Assembly: GCF_003386095.1 (NCBI RefSeq)
Contig: NZ_QREG01000024.1
Location: 21,554 to 85,553 of the forward strand
Source: Marinoscillum furvescens DSM 4134
GTDB lineage: Bacteria > Bacteroidota > Bacteroidia > Cytophagales > Cyclobacteriaceae
DNA length: 64,000 nt
Reading direction: 5' to 3'
Part shown: positions 26,675 through 36,318 of the stretch, piece after piece
Layout: each line of letters begins with the position of its first letter
Numbering within the stretch: the first letter of the stretch is position 1
Made by a program: the position numbers and the translations under genes
Notes under the pieces: model-generated
Told to the model about the DNA's origin: nothing
Database searches by the model: none
What the model saw: the letters and a program-made list of their open reading frames with translations, nothing else

Positions 26675-27448
26675 TTAAAGACAACCCGTGCGCCCACCAT
26701 CTACCGGTATGCTCACCCCAGTGATATATGCCGCTTTATCAGAGGCTAAAAATACCGCCAAGTCACCCAACTCCGCAGGCACTCCAAATCTCCCTGCGGG
26801 AATTCCCGCCTCCATATTTTTGGCAGCCTGCTCCTCACTGATCCCTTGCTTTTCTGCAGTATTGGCGATGATGGATCGCAGCCTCCCGGTATCTACAGCC
26901 CCCGGCAGAATGTTATTCACGGTAATTCCGTATTGGGCCACTTCCATGGAGAGCGTTTTAGACCATGACGCCATGGCACCACGCGTGGTGTTGCTTACAC
27001 CCAGACCCGCAATTGGCATTTTCACACTGGTGGAAATCACCTGAATAAATCGACCAAACTTGTGGTCTTTCATGGCAGGAAGTGCCGCCTGCAACAGCCG
27101 ATGACTGGCGTGTAGATGCCTGCTGATAGCTAGTTCAAACTCCTCAATAGTAGCAGAAGCCACAGGTCCCGGCGCAGGCCCGCCAGCATTGTTAACGATA
27201 ATGTCAGGCTGGTATTCTTTCACAAAGGTCTCCAGTTTTGAGACATCTTCCGGCTGATCAAGATCACATATCTGATAGTGATGTCCTTCACCAGCTAGTC
27301 GCTGAAGCTGACGCTCCAGATCAGCCGCTGTACGACTAACGATCACCACTTGTGCGCCTTCAGCAGCCAAAGCTTCAGCAATAGCCGCCCCTATTCCTTG
27401 TGATGCACCACATACCAGTGCTTTTTTACTCTTTAGGTTTAAATCCAT
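26675..27448 (-). CDS. SDR-family protein lacking the canonical Tyr-Lys pair
   Basis: A 257-residue short-chain dehydrogenase/reductase fold. Present are the dinucleotide motif CGASQGIG (13-20), D62 (CDLD), NNAGG (86-90), a Ser/Thr patch ISTS (138-141) and the C-terminal ITGVSIPVDGG. The catalytic YxxxK is replaced: the aligned stretch V151-SNTTRGAM has S152 for Tyr and R156 for Lys. It starts the arm that continues into the semialdehyde dehydrogenase, divergent from the 3-hydroxyanthranilate dioxygenase. It may use unusual chemistry or act on an aminomuconate intermediate; this is inference. Confidence 0.85.
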   Translation of the reverse strand: MDLNLKSKKALVCGASQGIGAAIAEALAAEGAQVVIVSRTAADLERQLQRLAGEGHHYQICDLDQPEDVSKLETFVKEYQPDIIVNNAGGPAPGPVASATIEEFELAISRHLHASHRLLQAALPAMKDHKFGRFIQVISTSVKMPIAGLGVSNTTRGAMASWSKTLSMEVAQYGITVNNILPGAVDTGRLRSIIANTAEKQGISEEQAAKNMEAGIPAGRFGVPAELGDLAVFLASDKAAYITGVSIPVDGGRTGCL

Positions 27449-27496
27449 TTCTCTCGTTGATTTCGGTTAAAATCCTGCAAACTAATGCGCCATTTA

Positions 27497-27510
27497 TCGT
27501 GTTTTCACGA
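27497..27510. promoter_or_regulatory. Inverted repeat between divergent kynurenine arms
   Basis: TCGTG-TTTT-CACGA lies between the two divergent arms of the kynurenine locus. It overlaps the region where both promoters must lie: a leftward -7-like box at 27478-27485 and a rightward one at 27513-27545. It is a candidate operator for joint control; no regulator gene is adjacent. Confidence 0.4.
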
Positions 27511-27512
27511 AA

Positions 27513-27545
27513 TTTGATAAAAGAACCTCTACTCACCTAAATTTA
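27513..27545 (+). promoter_or_regulatory. Candidate promoter for the dioxygenase-kynU-kmo operon
   Basis: TTTG (27513-27516), 21 nt, TAAATTTA (27538-27545) fits the Bacteroidota -33/-7 pattern with one mismatch. It would start a transcript near 27551, about 17 nt before the ATG at 27568. Confidence 0.45.
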
Positions 27546-27567
27546 GAAATTTAATACGACCACTACC

Positions 27568-28098
27568 ATGGCTATCAAAAGACCTTTCAACCTGTTTCAA
27601 TGGATCGAAGAAAACCGCGATTTGCTAAAGCCTCCCGTAGGCAATAAAAACCTCTATGCTGATGCAGGCGATTACATTGTGATGATCGTAGGTGGTCCCA
27701 ACGCCAGGAAGGATTACCACTACAACGAAACGGAGGAATTGTTTTTTCAGCTTGAAGGCGACATTCTGGTAAAAATCCAGGAAGACGGCAAAGCCGTGGA
27801 TGTACCGATCAAAGCCGGTGAAATGTTTCTACTGCCCGCTAAAGTTCCGCACTCGCCTATCCGCTCTGAGGGGTCTGTAGGACTGGTAGTAGAGCGCAAG
27901 CGCACCAAGGCACACACAGATGGCCTACTGTGGTATTGTGACAACTGCAACCACAAACTGCACGAAACTTATTTTCATTTAACGAACATCGAGAAGGACT
28001 TTTTACCAAGATTTAAAGAGTTTTACGGTTCCGACAAACTGCGCTCCTGCGATCAGTGTGGCACAGTGATGGAAACAGACCCAAGATTTGTAGACTAA
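27568..28098 (+). CDS. nbaC: 3-Hydroxyanthranilate 3,4-dioxygenase
   Basis: A 176-residue cupin enzyme that opens the ring of 3-hydroxyanthranilate to 2-amino-3-carboxymuconate semialdehyde, using Fe(II) and O2. The iron ligands H51, E57 and H95 are present, as are the substrate-binding residues R47, R99 and E110 known from the Cupriavidus enzyme. The bacterial C-terminal rubredoxin-like metal site is intact: C124/C127 and C161/C164. The product either cyclises to quinolinate for NAD or is decarboxylated and oxidised. The stop is directly followed by the kynU ATG. Confidence 0.97.
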   Translation: MAIKRPFNLFQWIEENRDLLKPPVGNKNLYADAGDYIVMIVGGPNARKDYHYNETEELFFQLEGDILVKIQEDGKAVDVPIKAGEMFLLPAKVPHSPIRSEGSVGLVVERKRTKAHTDGLLWYCDNCNHKLHETYFHLTNIEKDFLPRFKEFYGSDKLRSCDQCGTVMETDPRFVD

Positions 28099-29376
28099 AT
28101 GAACTTCGAAAACACCCCGGATTTTGCGAAAGCGCAAGATCAAAACGACAACCTCAAACACTTTAGAGAGCAGTTTCATATCCCACAAAAAAATGGCAAA
28201 CCCACCATTTATTTTTGTGGAAACTCCCTGGGCGTACAGCCAAAAATCACAGAGGAGTATGTGCAAGGCGAGCTTTCACGCTGGCGCGAAAAAGGTGTGG
28301 AAGGCCACTTTGATGGTGATGATGCGTGGGCAGATTACCACTTAAAATCTAAAAACTCGCTAGCGAAGCTTACAGGAGCCAAGCCACTAGAAGTAGTGGC
28401 CATGAACAACCTCACCACCAACTTGCACTTGCTACTGGCCTCTTTTTATCAGCCAAAAGGCAAGCGTGTAAAACTGATGATAGAGGGGGGAGCATTCCCT
28501 TCGGATCACTACGCCGCAGAATCGCACATGAAGCGAATGGGCATAGCTCCAGAGGAGCACCTGATCACGCTCACTCCCAAGTCCGGAGAGTGTTTTACTA
28601 CCGAAGAGATTGTGGAAGCAATCCATGCCACAGGTGATGAGTTGGCACTGGTCATGTTTCCCGGAGTGCAATACTACACGGGGCAGTTTTTTGACATGAA
28701 AGCGATCACTGCCGCGGCCCATGAAGTAGGCGCTTTTGCAGGCTTTGATTTGGCGCATGCCATGGGCAACCTCCCGATGTCACTGCATGCAGACGGTGTA
28801 GACTTTGCCGCATGGTGTACTTACAAATACCTCAATTCGGGCCCAGGAGCCGTTTCGGGAATCTTTATACATGAAAAGCACTGCACAGATGCCAATTTTC
28901 CTAAGCTGACCGGGTGGTGGGGGCACGACCGAAAAACACGTTTTAAAATGGACAACCAGTTTGTGCCCAACCCGGGAGCTGATGGCTGGATGCTGAGCAA
29001 TAGCAACATCATCACTCAGGCGGCTCACCTGGCGAGTCTTTCGGTATTTGACCAAACGGACATCACAGCCCTGAGAGCTAAGAGCCTCAGGCTCACAGGC
29101 TACCTGGAGTACCTGCTCACCCATGACGAAATCATCAGCCAACACATACGGCTCATCACGCCCACTGACCCGGAGCAGCGAGGCTGCCAACTATCCATGT
29201 ACATAGACCAAAACGGCAAATCCATTTTTGATGGGCTAATTGCAAATGGGGTGATCCTGGACTGGCGCGAACCAAATGTTATTCGCGTAGCACCTACGCC
29301 TCTTTACAATACTTTCGAGGAAGTTTGGCATTTTTGCCAGCTACTTAGAAAGCTGATAGAAACAAATGCAGGATAA
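28099..29376 (+). CDS. kynU: Kynureninase
   Basis: A 425-residue PLP enzyme that cleaves kynurenine or 3-hydroxykynurenine to (3-hydroxy)anthranilate and alanine. It has YFCGNSLGVQP near the N-terminus, FDLAHAMGNLP, and the PLP lysine K243 in WCTYKYLNSGPG. Length matches the family. The ATG at 28099 abuts the dioxygenase stop, and its stop overlaps the kmo start by 11 nt, so all three are one transcript. The oxygenase that starts the pathway from tryptophan is not in the window. Confidence 0.97.
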   Translation: MNFENTPDFAKAQDQNDNLKHFREQFHIPQKNGKPTIYFCGNSLGVQPKITEEYVQGELSRWREKGVEGHFDGDDAWADYHLKSKNSLAKLTGAKPLEVVAMNNLTTNLHLLLASFYQPKGKRVKLMIEGGAFPSDHYAAESHMKRMGIAPEEHLITLTPKSGECFTTEEIVEAIHATGDELALVMFPGVQYYTGQFFDMKAITAAAHEVGAFAGFDLAHAMGNLPMSLHADGVDFAAWCTYKYLNSGPGAVSGIFIHEKHCTDANFPKLTGWWGHDRKTRFKMDNQFVPNPGADGWMLSNSNIITQAAHLASLSVFDQTDITALRAKSLRLTGYLEYLLTHDEIISQHIRLITPTDPEQRGCQLSMYIDQNGKSIFDGLIANGVILDWREPNVIRVAPTPLYNTFEEVWHFCQLLRKLIETNAG

Positions 29377-30688
29377 TGATGTCACCATACTGGGTGCCGG
29401 GCTGGTAGGATCGCTACTCGCCACGCTCCTTGCTGAGCGCGGAATCACAGTGGATGTATATGAGAAGCGTAAAGACCCAGAGTCACGTCCTGTGGAGCAG
29501 GGAAGGTCTATCAACCTGGCATTGAGTCACCGGGGAATCCGGTCGTTGCAGCTTGCAGGTGTCTACGATCAGGTACAAAAACACCTCATCCCCATGAAGG
29601 GACGCATGATGCACGATGTAAAGGGCAACCTCAGCTTTCAATCTTACGGCAGAGAAGATCAGCACATCAACTCAGTATCTCGGGCAGGGCTCAACTACAC
29701 CCTAATTGAACATGCACGAGCTCAAGGAGTAAATTTTCACTTTGACTCCTTTTGCCAGGGCGTAAACCTGGAAAAAACCACCTGCTACTTTGAGGGTGAG
29801 ACCGTACGCTCCAATGTACTCATAGGCTCAGATGGTGCATTTTCGGTACTCAGACAGGCCATGCAGCGTACTGAGCGCTTTAATCTGGAGCAGTACTACA
29901 TCCCTCATGGCTACAAAGAGCTCACTCTGCATCCTCAGGATGGTGATTTTGCCCTGGAACCCAACTACCTACACATCTGGCCCAGAGGTAACTTTATGCT
30001 GATAGCACTGCCTAACCCGGACAAGTCATTTACCTGCACCCTGTTTTTCCCTTTTGAGGGCGACCTTTCCTTTCAATCGATCCAAACAGAAGAAGGTGTG
30101 CTTCGGTTTTTCGAGCAGTATTTCCCCGATGTGCTGCCACTGATGCCCAACGTAGCCAAAGAATTTATTGCTAACCCTACCTCTTCGCTAGTCACCATCA
30201 AAACCAGCCCCTGGCACCGAAACAATAGCCTGCTTATAGGCGATGCCAGCCACGCGATTGTGCCGTTTTACGGGCAAGGGATGAACGCAGGCTTTGAAGA
30301 CTGCCGGCTTCTGATCGAATGGGGCGAAAAATTCAACTTTGATTGGAAGAAATTACTCCCGCATTTCTCCACCCATCGTAAGCGTGACGCTGATGCCATC
30401 TCCGATCTGGCCATGAAAAACTTTGTGGAAATGCGAGATAAAGTAGCCGATGAGCGTTTCTTGAAAATCAAAAAATTTGAAGCCAGACTCCAACAACACT
30501 ATCCAGACACCTGGCTTCCACTCTACACCATGGTCACCTTTAGTGACATTCCTTATGCTGAAGCTAAAAGTTTGGGGGAATTGCAAGCGAAGCTAATGGC
30601 TGAGCTACCCGATGACTTTGACCCAGAGACACACCCCATGGAAGGTGTCATCGCTCGATTTAATGCTCTAAAGCAAGGCGCTCAGTAA
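29366..30688 (+). CDS. kmo: Kynurenine 3-monooxygenase
   Basis: A 440-residue flavin monooxygenase that hydroxylates L-kynurenine to 3-hydroxykynurenine with NADPH and O2. The FAD site LGAGLVGSLLATLLAERG is at the N-terminus, and the second FAD motif GDASHAIVPFYGQGMN lies at about 291-306. Length and layout match KMO, and the place after kynureninase fits. The C-terminus overlaps the convergent TerB-like gene by 29 nt. With the two genes before it, it turns kynurenine into the ring-opened semialdehyde. Confidence 0.95.
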   Translation: MQDNDVTILGAGLVGSLLATLLAERGITVDVYEKRKDPESRPVEQGRSINLALSHRGIRSLQLAGVYDQVQKHLIPMKGRMMHDVKGNLSFQSYGREDQHINSVSRAGLNYTLIEHARAQGVNFHFDSFCQGVNLEKTTCYFEGETVRSNVLIGSDGAFSVLRQAMQRTERFNLEQYYIPHGYKELTLHPQDGDFALEPNYLHIWPRGNFMLIALPNPDKSFTCTLFFPFEGDLSFQSIQTEEGVLRFFEQYFPDVLPLMPNVAKEFIANPTSSLVTIKTSPWHRNNSLLIGDASHAIVPFYGQGMNAGFEDCRLLIEWGEKFNFDWKKLLPHFSTHRKRDADAISDLAMKNFVEMRDKVADERFLKIKKFEARLQQHYPDTWLPLYTMVTFSDIPYAEAKSLGELQAKLMAELPDDFDPETHPMEGVIARFNALKQGAQ

Positions 30689-31106
30689 GCATCTGGATCG
30701 TCTCCTGTTCTACTTCGGAAATTCCGTCAGCGGCATTGGCAAACAGATACATAGACTCCATCACAAACTCCTTGTCTGACCTGCTGTCCTGAATATTGTT
30801 TCTCAGCGTATTTAGAAACTTCTTCTGCCACTTTTCTATGTTGTCCAGCAGGTAGCGAAATTCTGTGCGAAAAGATTGTTCCAGGCGTTCCATTTCCTCA
30901 TCGTTGAGACCATCTCCATATTCGAGGGCCAGCCCCTTGGCTAGCCGTAAGACACCATCCCACTCTTCCTTATCTAATACACCATCGCACATACACACAA
31001 TAAGTGATGGGTATAAGTTTAGAATGTACGTAAATTGGTCAAGTGACAGGTCGATGTTACGAACCTTTTTGTACTCTTCCAGCAACAGTTCAGCTTGAGT
31101 CTTCAT
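30660..31106 (-). CDS. TerB-like helical protein
   Basis: A 148-residue all-helical protein resembling the TerB/tellurite-resistance-like domain, with acidic MCDGVLDKEEWDGVLRLAKGLA and ANAADGISEVEQETIQMLTERLAL halves that suggest a two-fold repeat with metal-binding Asp/Glu. No signal peptide. The ATG at 31106 is preferred; a TTG at 31178 would add 24 residues without clear support. It overlaps the end of kmo by 29 nt on the other strand. Function unknown; TerB domains occur in membrane-associated stress and signalling complexes. Confidence 0.65.
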   Translation of the reverse strand: MKTQAELLLEEYKKVRNIDLSLDQFTYILNLYPSLIVCMCDGVLDKEEWDGVLRLAKGLALEYGDGLNDEEMERLEQSFRTEFRYLLDNIEKWQKKFLNTLRNNIQDSRSDKEFVMESMYLFANAADGISEVEQETIQMLTERLALEH

Positions 31107-31284
31107 TAAATCGGCGAGTAATTCAGAGTGATGATTAAAGGTAATGAACGATTTATTAATTTCATGCGCTATGAGCAAATGAAATACATGATTTTTTGCA
31201 CTTAATTTATAGATAATTTAATATTTCCATGCTCTCCTTAAATTATTCGATAAACCTTTACCACTCTACCCGGGTTTGGAGCTT

Positions 31285-32748
31285 ATGGCTAAACGAGTAG
31301 CAGTAATCGGGTCTGGTGTAGCAGGGTTGGCAGCCGCCATCAGGTTAAAGTGTGCAGGACATGAGGTCACGGTGTTTGAAGCGAATGACTACCCTGGCGG
31401 CAAACTCTCCGAGGTTAGACTCGGCCCATACAGGTTTGATGCTGGTCCATCTCTATTCACATTACCAGAGCTTGTAGACGAACTTTTTGACCTGGCCGGG
31501 GAGCCAAAAGGAAAGTATTTTTCCTATGAAAAAGTGGACCCTACTTGTCGTTATTTTTACCCGGATGGGACAAAAGTTTCTGCATTTGCAGCTCATGACC
31601 GGTTTGCCGAAGAAATGGAAAAACAAACTGGTGAGCCTGCCCACAACGTATTAAAAGCCATCAAAAAGAGTGCATACCTGTATTCCCGACTGAGCGCTCT
31701 GTTTATGTTTAGCTCACTTCAAGACTGGCGCACCTTCTTTTCCAAACAAGCCCTAAAAGCCTACCTAAGCATCCACCAGCTCGGCTTTTTTCGCACTATG
31801 GATGCAGCAAATCGAAAGCGTTTCCGATCCGAAAAGGCAGTTCAGCTTTTTGATCGTTATGCAACTTACAATGGGTCTTCGCCCTTTAAAACTCCTGCCA
31901 CGATGAACATCATTCCGCATCTGGAGATGTCAATAGGAGCATATTTTCCTACTGGTGGCATGCACACAATCACACTCGCGCTGTATGGTTTAGCGAAGCG
32001 ATTGGGTGTCTCCTTTCACTTTCAAACTTCCGTAGAGCGTATTTTACACAAAAAGGGAAAAGTCACCGGCATACAGCTAAAAGACACCTCTATTCCATTC
32101 GACCGGGTAGTTTCCAATATGGATATTGTCAATAGCTACCGCAAACTCTTACCAGACCTCAAAGCACCTAACTTTTTGCTAAATCAGCCTAAGTCCAGTT
32201 CAGCACTGATTTTTTATTGGGGCATCAAAGGGTCTTTTGAGCAGCTAGACCTTCACAATATTTTTTTTAGCCAATCGTATGAAGAAGAATTTGATCACAT
32301 CTTTGAAAAAGGCACCATCTACACCGACCCTACCATCTACATAAACATTACTGCGAAGAAAAATCCGGCCGATGCACCTAAAGACTGTGAAAACTGGTTT
32401 ACCATGATCAATGTCCCTAACAACACTGGACAAGACTGGGAGAACCTGATTCAATCAGCACGGGCAAGCATCATTCAAAAGCTCAGCGAGTCGCTCAACT
32501 GCGATTTGGAAGCGCTCATAGAGGTAGAAGAAGTTTTGGACCCCATAAAAATAGAGTCTAAAACAAGCAGTGCTCTGGGTGCGCTCTATGGCAACAGCAG
32601 CAACAACCTCTTTGCGGCGTTTCTACGCCACGCTAATGTAAGCCAAAGGGTAAAAGGATTGTATTTCTGTGGAGGCAGCGTCCATCCTGGAGGTGGTATC
32701 CCGATGAGTTTGTCATCCGCTAAACTGGTGGCAAAGTATTTTCAATAG
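31285..32748 (+). CDS. Carotenoid desaturase of the CrtI/CrtD family
   Basis: A 487-residue FAD enzyme of the phytoene desaturase superfamily. It has [36 protein letters not shown] at the N-terminus and ends with [24 protein letters not shown]. That ending is typical of CrtD-type 1-hydroxycarotenoid 3,4-desaturases of Bacteroidota as well as CrtI. No crtB, crtY or crtZ gene is beside it, so the exact step is uncertain; 3,4-desaturation seems likelier than phytoene desaturation because crtI usually sits next to crtB. The ATG at 31285 is used; a TTG 9 nt upstream is possible. It overlaps the convergent transglycosylase gene by 29 nt. Confidence 0.82.
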   Translation: MAKRVAVIGSGVAGLAAAIRLKCAGHEVTVFEANDYPGGKLSEVRLGPYRFDAGPSLFTLPELVDELFDLAGEPKGKYFSYEKVDPTCRYFYPDGTKVSAFAAHDRFAEEMEKQTGEPAHNVLKAIKKSAYLYSRLSALFMFSSLQDWRTFFSKQALKAYLSIHQLGFFRTMDAANRKRFRSEKAVQLFDRYATYNGSSPFKTPATMNIIPHLEMSIGAYFPTGGMHTITLALYGLAKRLGVSFHFQTSVERILHKKGKVTGIQLKDTSIPFDRVVSNMDIVNSYRKLLPDLKAPNFLLNQPKSSSALIFYWGIKGSFEQLDLHNIFFSQSYEEEFDHIFEKGTIYTDPTIYINITAKKNPADAPKDCENWFTMINVPNNTGQDWENLIQSARASIIQKLSESLNCDLEALIEVEEVLDPIKIESKTSSALGALYGNSSNNLFAAFLRHANVSQRVKGLYFCGGSVHPGGGIPMSLSSAKLVAKYFQ

Positions 32749-34204
32749 CCTCATCTGGAAACAATGCCTGGTAGTTTTCAAATATGCTCAAAACGGTAGA
32801 TACATAAGTCACGGGCTCCACGCCTCTGCAATAGCCATAGCTCACTACCGGATCATTAAAGAATGCACTATTAGACTTCTTTATGAGGTATTCCTTTACA
32901 TCATCCCATGCGGCAGGGTTGGCTCCATATTTTTCAGTTAGCCTGATAGCATCTACTACATGTCCATGACCTACGTTGTAGGCGGCGAGCACAAACCGCA
33001 TGCGCTGAGTAGAATCCGGCACATATTCAGCAAAATAATCCTGCAGCCACTTGAGGTGAGCAGTACCTCCTCTTATGCTTTCGCGCGGGTTTGTCCTACT
33101 GATCACGCGATGCTCTTCGGCTGTACTGGGCATGAGCTGCATAAGGCCAACAGCACCTACCCATGACTCTGCAGCAGGATCAAATCCCGACTCCCTAAAA
33201 ATCTGTGCGGCGAGTAATCGCCAGTCCCAATTCAGCTCTTTTGCAGCATGCTGGATCAGAGAATCATACGGGGATAACTTGCCCCCGCCCAGGGAAAAGT
33301 ACTCACTCCGGGTACGCCTCAGGGCTGCTTTTCTACTTTTAAAATATTTATCATAAATGACATAATAATCGGCTTCCTTTCGCATGTCCAAAATCCACTC
33401 ATTCAATGCTTCAAGAAGTCCATCCGCGTTTTTGCGCACCCCCCACGCGATGCGCGTAGGAAAACTAATGGCCGTCTCCACATCAAGGTTTGGATAGTAG
33501 GTAGCATTGACCATGGCGATATCCTTTTCTGCTACTGTAAAATCTACAAACCCATCAGCCACCTGCCGAATGACCGCTTCGGTTTCCACCTCCGGGCTGG
33601 CCTGTATGATAAAAATATCTCCCCCAATTTCTTCTGAAAGGTTTTGCAGTCGATCTATATATGAACTATGATGTCTTACATAAACCTCTTTTCCTATCAG
33701 GTCTACTGGGTTTCTAATGAGGCTAGCCTCTATTTCGTGAAGCTTCATTTGGCGCCAATTGTCTGGCTTTCGCTGCACCAGCACCATTTCCACCAGATTG
33801 TGGTAGTGGGTGAAGGCTATGCGCTTTTTCCGTTCTTTGGTGATGGTCAGATTGTAAGCCAGAATATCTCCCTCTCCAGCGTTGAGTTTTGCGAAGCCTT
33901 CCTCTAGACTAGGGGTAATATTGATGCGCAGCTCCAATCCTAAGCTATCCGTAAAAGCTTTTAGCAGCTCATATTCATAGCCCATAGTTCGGCCTTTGTA
34001 GATGAAAAAACCCGTGGAGCTATTGTCCATGATTGCCGTGAGGTAGCCACGTGCTTTGATTTGATCCAAATCTAAATCTACGATCTCCTCTTTGGGCTGG
34101 CGCTGTTGCTCCTGATCCCGTTTGCTGCTCGTCCATTGAGTGCACGAAAGGCAAAACAGCATACAGCCCCCTAGTAATAGGTATGTAAATATTCGTTGTT
34201 GCAT
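32720..34204 (-). CDS. mltF: MltF-like lytic murein transglycosylase
   Basis: A 494-residue lipoprotein (signal ending at C21) combining two modules. The first is a periplasmic solute-binding-protein-3 domain (about 55-290, [22 protein letters not shown] onward). The second is a C-terminal Slt domain (from about 300) with [31 protein letters not shown], where the Glu of FRESG is the catalytic acid. This is the MltF architecture: the binding domain senses muropeptides or amino acids and regulates cleavage of peptidoglycan glycan strands. It acts in the periplasm at the outer membrane. Its 3' end overlaps the convergent carotenoid gene by 29 nt. Confidence 0.92.
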   Translation of the reverse strand: MQQRIFTYLLLGGCMLFCLSCTQWTSSKRDQEQQRQPKEEIVDLDLDQIKARGYLTAIMDNSSTGFFIYKGRTMGYEYELLKAFTDSLGLELRINITPSLEEGFAKLNAGEGDILAYNLTITKERKKRIAFTHYHNLVEMVLVQRKPDNWRQMKLHEIEASLIRNPVDLIGKEVYVRHHSSYIDRLQNLSEEIGGDIFIIQASPEVETEAVIRQVADGFVDFTVAEKDIAMVNATYYPNLDVETAISFPTRIAWGVRKNADGLLEALNEWILDMRKEADYYVIYDKYFKSRKAALRRTRSEYFSLGGGKLSPYDSLIQHAAKELNWDWRLLAAQIFRESGFDPAAESWVGAVGLMQLMPSTAEEHRVISRTNPRESIRGGTAHLKWLQDYFAEYVPDSTQRMRFVLAAYNVGHGHVVDAIRLTEKYGANPAAWDDVKEYLIKKSNSAFFNDPVVSYGYCRGVEPVTYVSTVLSIFENYQALFPDEAIENTLPPV

Positions 34205-34270
34205 GTCCCCTCTTCTAACTCAGAAGATAACGAATATCCCTTACAATAAATAAAAACAAGGCTTTCAGCG

Positions 34271-36184
34271 TCAAACGGCAGCTTTTTCGGACATGAGTTT
34301 AAGTGCAGCAGCCAAGATTGCTTCTGCGTCATAGCCACACTCATGATAGAGTTCATCTTGCTCGCCATGCTCCACAATGCGATCTGGTATACCCAAACGA
34401 GTCACCTGAGCACTGTAGCCGTGATCGGCCATAAACTCTACGATGGCACTACCGAATCCTCCAGGCAGGCAACCATCCTCTACTGTAATCACGCGCTGAT
34501 GTTTCTCAAACACTTCGTGCAGCAGTTGTTCGTCCAGGGGTTTGGCAAAACGCATGTCATAATGTGCGGCACTCACTCCTTCGAGCTGCAATTGTTCCTG
34601 GGCTTTGGTGGCATAGTTGCCTATATGACCAATCGATAAAATGGCCAGGTCGTCTCCATCCTGAAGTTTTCTACCCTGCCCGGTAATGATTTTTTCCAAT
34701 GGAGTACGCCAGTCTGGCATTACACCTTTACCACGAGGGTAGCGAATAGAATAAGGTGCTCCTGCTTCACTCGCACTGTACATCATATTGCGCAGCTCCT
34801 GCTCATTCATAGGAGCTGCCACTATCATGTTGGGAATGCACCGCATATAAGCCAGGTCATATGCTCCATGATGGGTAGGTCCGTCGGCTCCAGCTACACC
34901 GGCACGATCGAGACAGAAGACCACCGGTAGCTTTTGGATAGCCACGTCGTGAATCACCTGATCAAAAGCACGCTGCATAAACGTGGAGTAGATATTGCAA
35001 AATGGCACCATCCCCTGTGTAGCCAGTCCTGCAGAGAACGTAACGGCATGTTGTTCAGCAATGCCTACATCAAAAGCTCGCTCTGGCATGGCTTTCATCA
35101 TGATGTTCATCGATGAGCCTGAAGGCATCGCTGGAGTTACCCCCATGATTTTCTCATTTTGCTCTGCCAGCTCCACTATAGTATGGCCAAACACTTCCTG
35201 ATATTTAGGAGCCTGTGGTTCTACAGGCACAGATTTTCGTATTTCGCCAGTGATCTTGTCAAACTTCCCGGGTGCATGCCACTTGGTCTGATCTTTTTCG
35301 GCTAGTTCATAGCCCTTGCCTTTCACCGTCACGCAATGCAGGATTTTAGGCCCGGGAATGTCCTTCAAATCTTTGAGCACATGCACCAGATGATTGACAT
35401 CATGACCGTCTACCGGACCAAAATAGCGTAGGTTGAGCGACTCAAACAAGTTGCTTTGCTTGAGGACCAGTGATTTGATGCTGTTTTCGATACTACTGAC
35501 AATCTCTCGTGCATTCGGGCCAAACTTGCTAATCTTCCCAAGCACCTTCCAAACGTCATCACGAATCTTATTGTACGTATGTGAAGTAGTGATATCGGTG
35601 AGGTAATCTTTAAGTGCACCCACGTTCGGGTCGATCGACATACAGTTATCATTGAGAATGATGAGCAGGTTTTTATTGGAATCTCCTGCATGGTTCATCG
35701 CCTCAAACGCCATACCACCTGTCATCGCCCCATCGCCGATCACTGCAATGTGATGTTTGTCCTTTTCTCCTTTGTGATCCGAAGCAAACGCCATCCCCAG
35801 CGCTGCAGAAATAGAAGTGGACGAGTGGCCTACGCCAAATGTATCGTACTCGCTTTCGGACCTTTTGGGAAACCCTGATATACCTCCGTAAAGTCTATTA
35901 GTATGAAAGCGGCTTTTTCGGCCAGTAAGAATTTTATGCCCATAAGCCTGGTGCCCCACATCCCACACCAGTTGATCTACGGGAGTATTGAAGACATAAT
36001 GCAAGGCCACGGTAAGTTCCACCACGCCAAGACTTGCTCCAAAATGCCCACCGTATATTGACACATGGTCTACAATGTATTCACGGAGATCTTCACATAT
36101 CTGAGCCAATTGCTTTTCATCAAATTGCTTCAGATCTGCCGGACTATTGATTTGGGCTAAAAATTTACCTTGCTTGATCTCCAT
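34271..36184 (-). CDS. dxs: 1-Deoxy-D-xylulose-5-phosphate synthase
   Basis: A 637-residue thiamine-diphosphate enzyme that condenses pyruvate and glyceraldehyde-3-phosphate to DXP, the entry to the MEP isoprenoid pathway. The ThDP motif (AVIGDGAMTGGMAFEAMNHAG ... ILNDN) is intact, as are GHQAYGHKILTGR, YFGPVDGHD and DRAGVAGADGPTHHG. It may supply precursors for the carotenoid gene nearby, although that gene is not co-transcribed. A TAGATTTG -7 box lies 84-91 nt upstream (36268-36275, minus strand). Confidence 0.97.
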   Translation of the reverse strand: MEIKQGKFLAQINSPADLKQFDEKQLAQICEDLREYIVDHVSIYGGHFGASLGVVELTVALHYVFNTPVDQLVWDVGHQAYGHKILTGRKSRFHTNRLYGGISGFPKRSESEYDTFGVGHSSTSISAALGMAFASDHKGEKDKHHIAVIGDGAMTGGMAFEAMNHAGDSNKNLLIILNDNCMSIDPNVGALKDYLTDITTSHTYNKIRDDVWKVLGKISKFGPNAREIVSSIENSIKSLVLKQSNLFESLNLRYFGPVDGHDVNHLVHVLKDLKDIPGPKILHCVTVKGKGYELAEKDQTKWHAPGKFDKITGEIRKSVPVEPQAPKYQEVFGHTIVELAEQNEKIMGVTPAMPSGSSMNIMMKAMPERAFDVGIAEQHAVTFSAGLATQGMVPFCNIYSTFMQRAFDQVIHDVAIQKLPVVFCLDRAGVAGADGPTHHGAYDLAYMRCIPNMIVAAPMNEQELRNMMYSASEAGAPYSIRYPRGKGVMPDWRTPLEKIITGQGRKLQDGDDLAILSIGHIGNYATKAQEQLQLEGVSAAHYDMRFAKPLDEQLLHEVFEKHQRVITVEDGCLPGGFGSAIVEFMADHGYSAQVTRLGIPDRIVEHGEQDELYHECGYDAEAILAAALKLMSEKAAV

Positions 36185-36267
36185 GCTCTCTTTTTTGGGG
36201 ATGTTTCATGAACAGGTTATTAATGCAAATGTTTCTCAACTTCAACATTTCTACATCAGGTATTCGG

Positions 36268-36275
36268 CAAATCTA
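36268..36275 (-). promoter_or_regulatory. -7 box (TAGATTTG) of dxs
   Basis: On the minus strand TAGATTTG matches TAnnTTTG exactly, 84 nt upstream of the dxs ATG. No good -33 box was found at the expected distance. Confidence 0.4.
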
Positions 36276-36310
36276 AGCTTTTTTAGGTTTAGCATTTCTC
36301 TGTTTTAGGC

Positions 36311-36318
36311 TAGCTTTG
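36311..36318 (+). promoter_or_regulatory. -7 box (TAGCTTTG) of scpA
   Basis: TAGCTTTG matches TAnnTTTG exactly and lies directly before scpA. A weak -33 (TTTA near 36288) is at about the right distance. Transcription would start near 36324, so a GTG at 36325 may be a leaderless start; the in-frame TTG at 36316 lies inside this box. Confidence 0.45.

Noticed and set aside
31107..31178. TTG start that extends the TerB-like protein by 24 residues
   Set aside because: The ATG at 31106 gives the plausible domain; the extension has no motif. Kept only as an alternative.
31285..32748. Calling this gene crtI (phytoene desaturase) outright
   Set aside because: No crtB is nearby and the C-terminal motif fits CrtD-type enzymes as well; left at family level.
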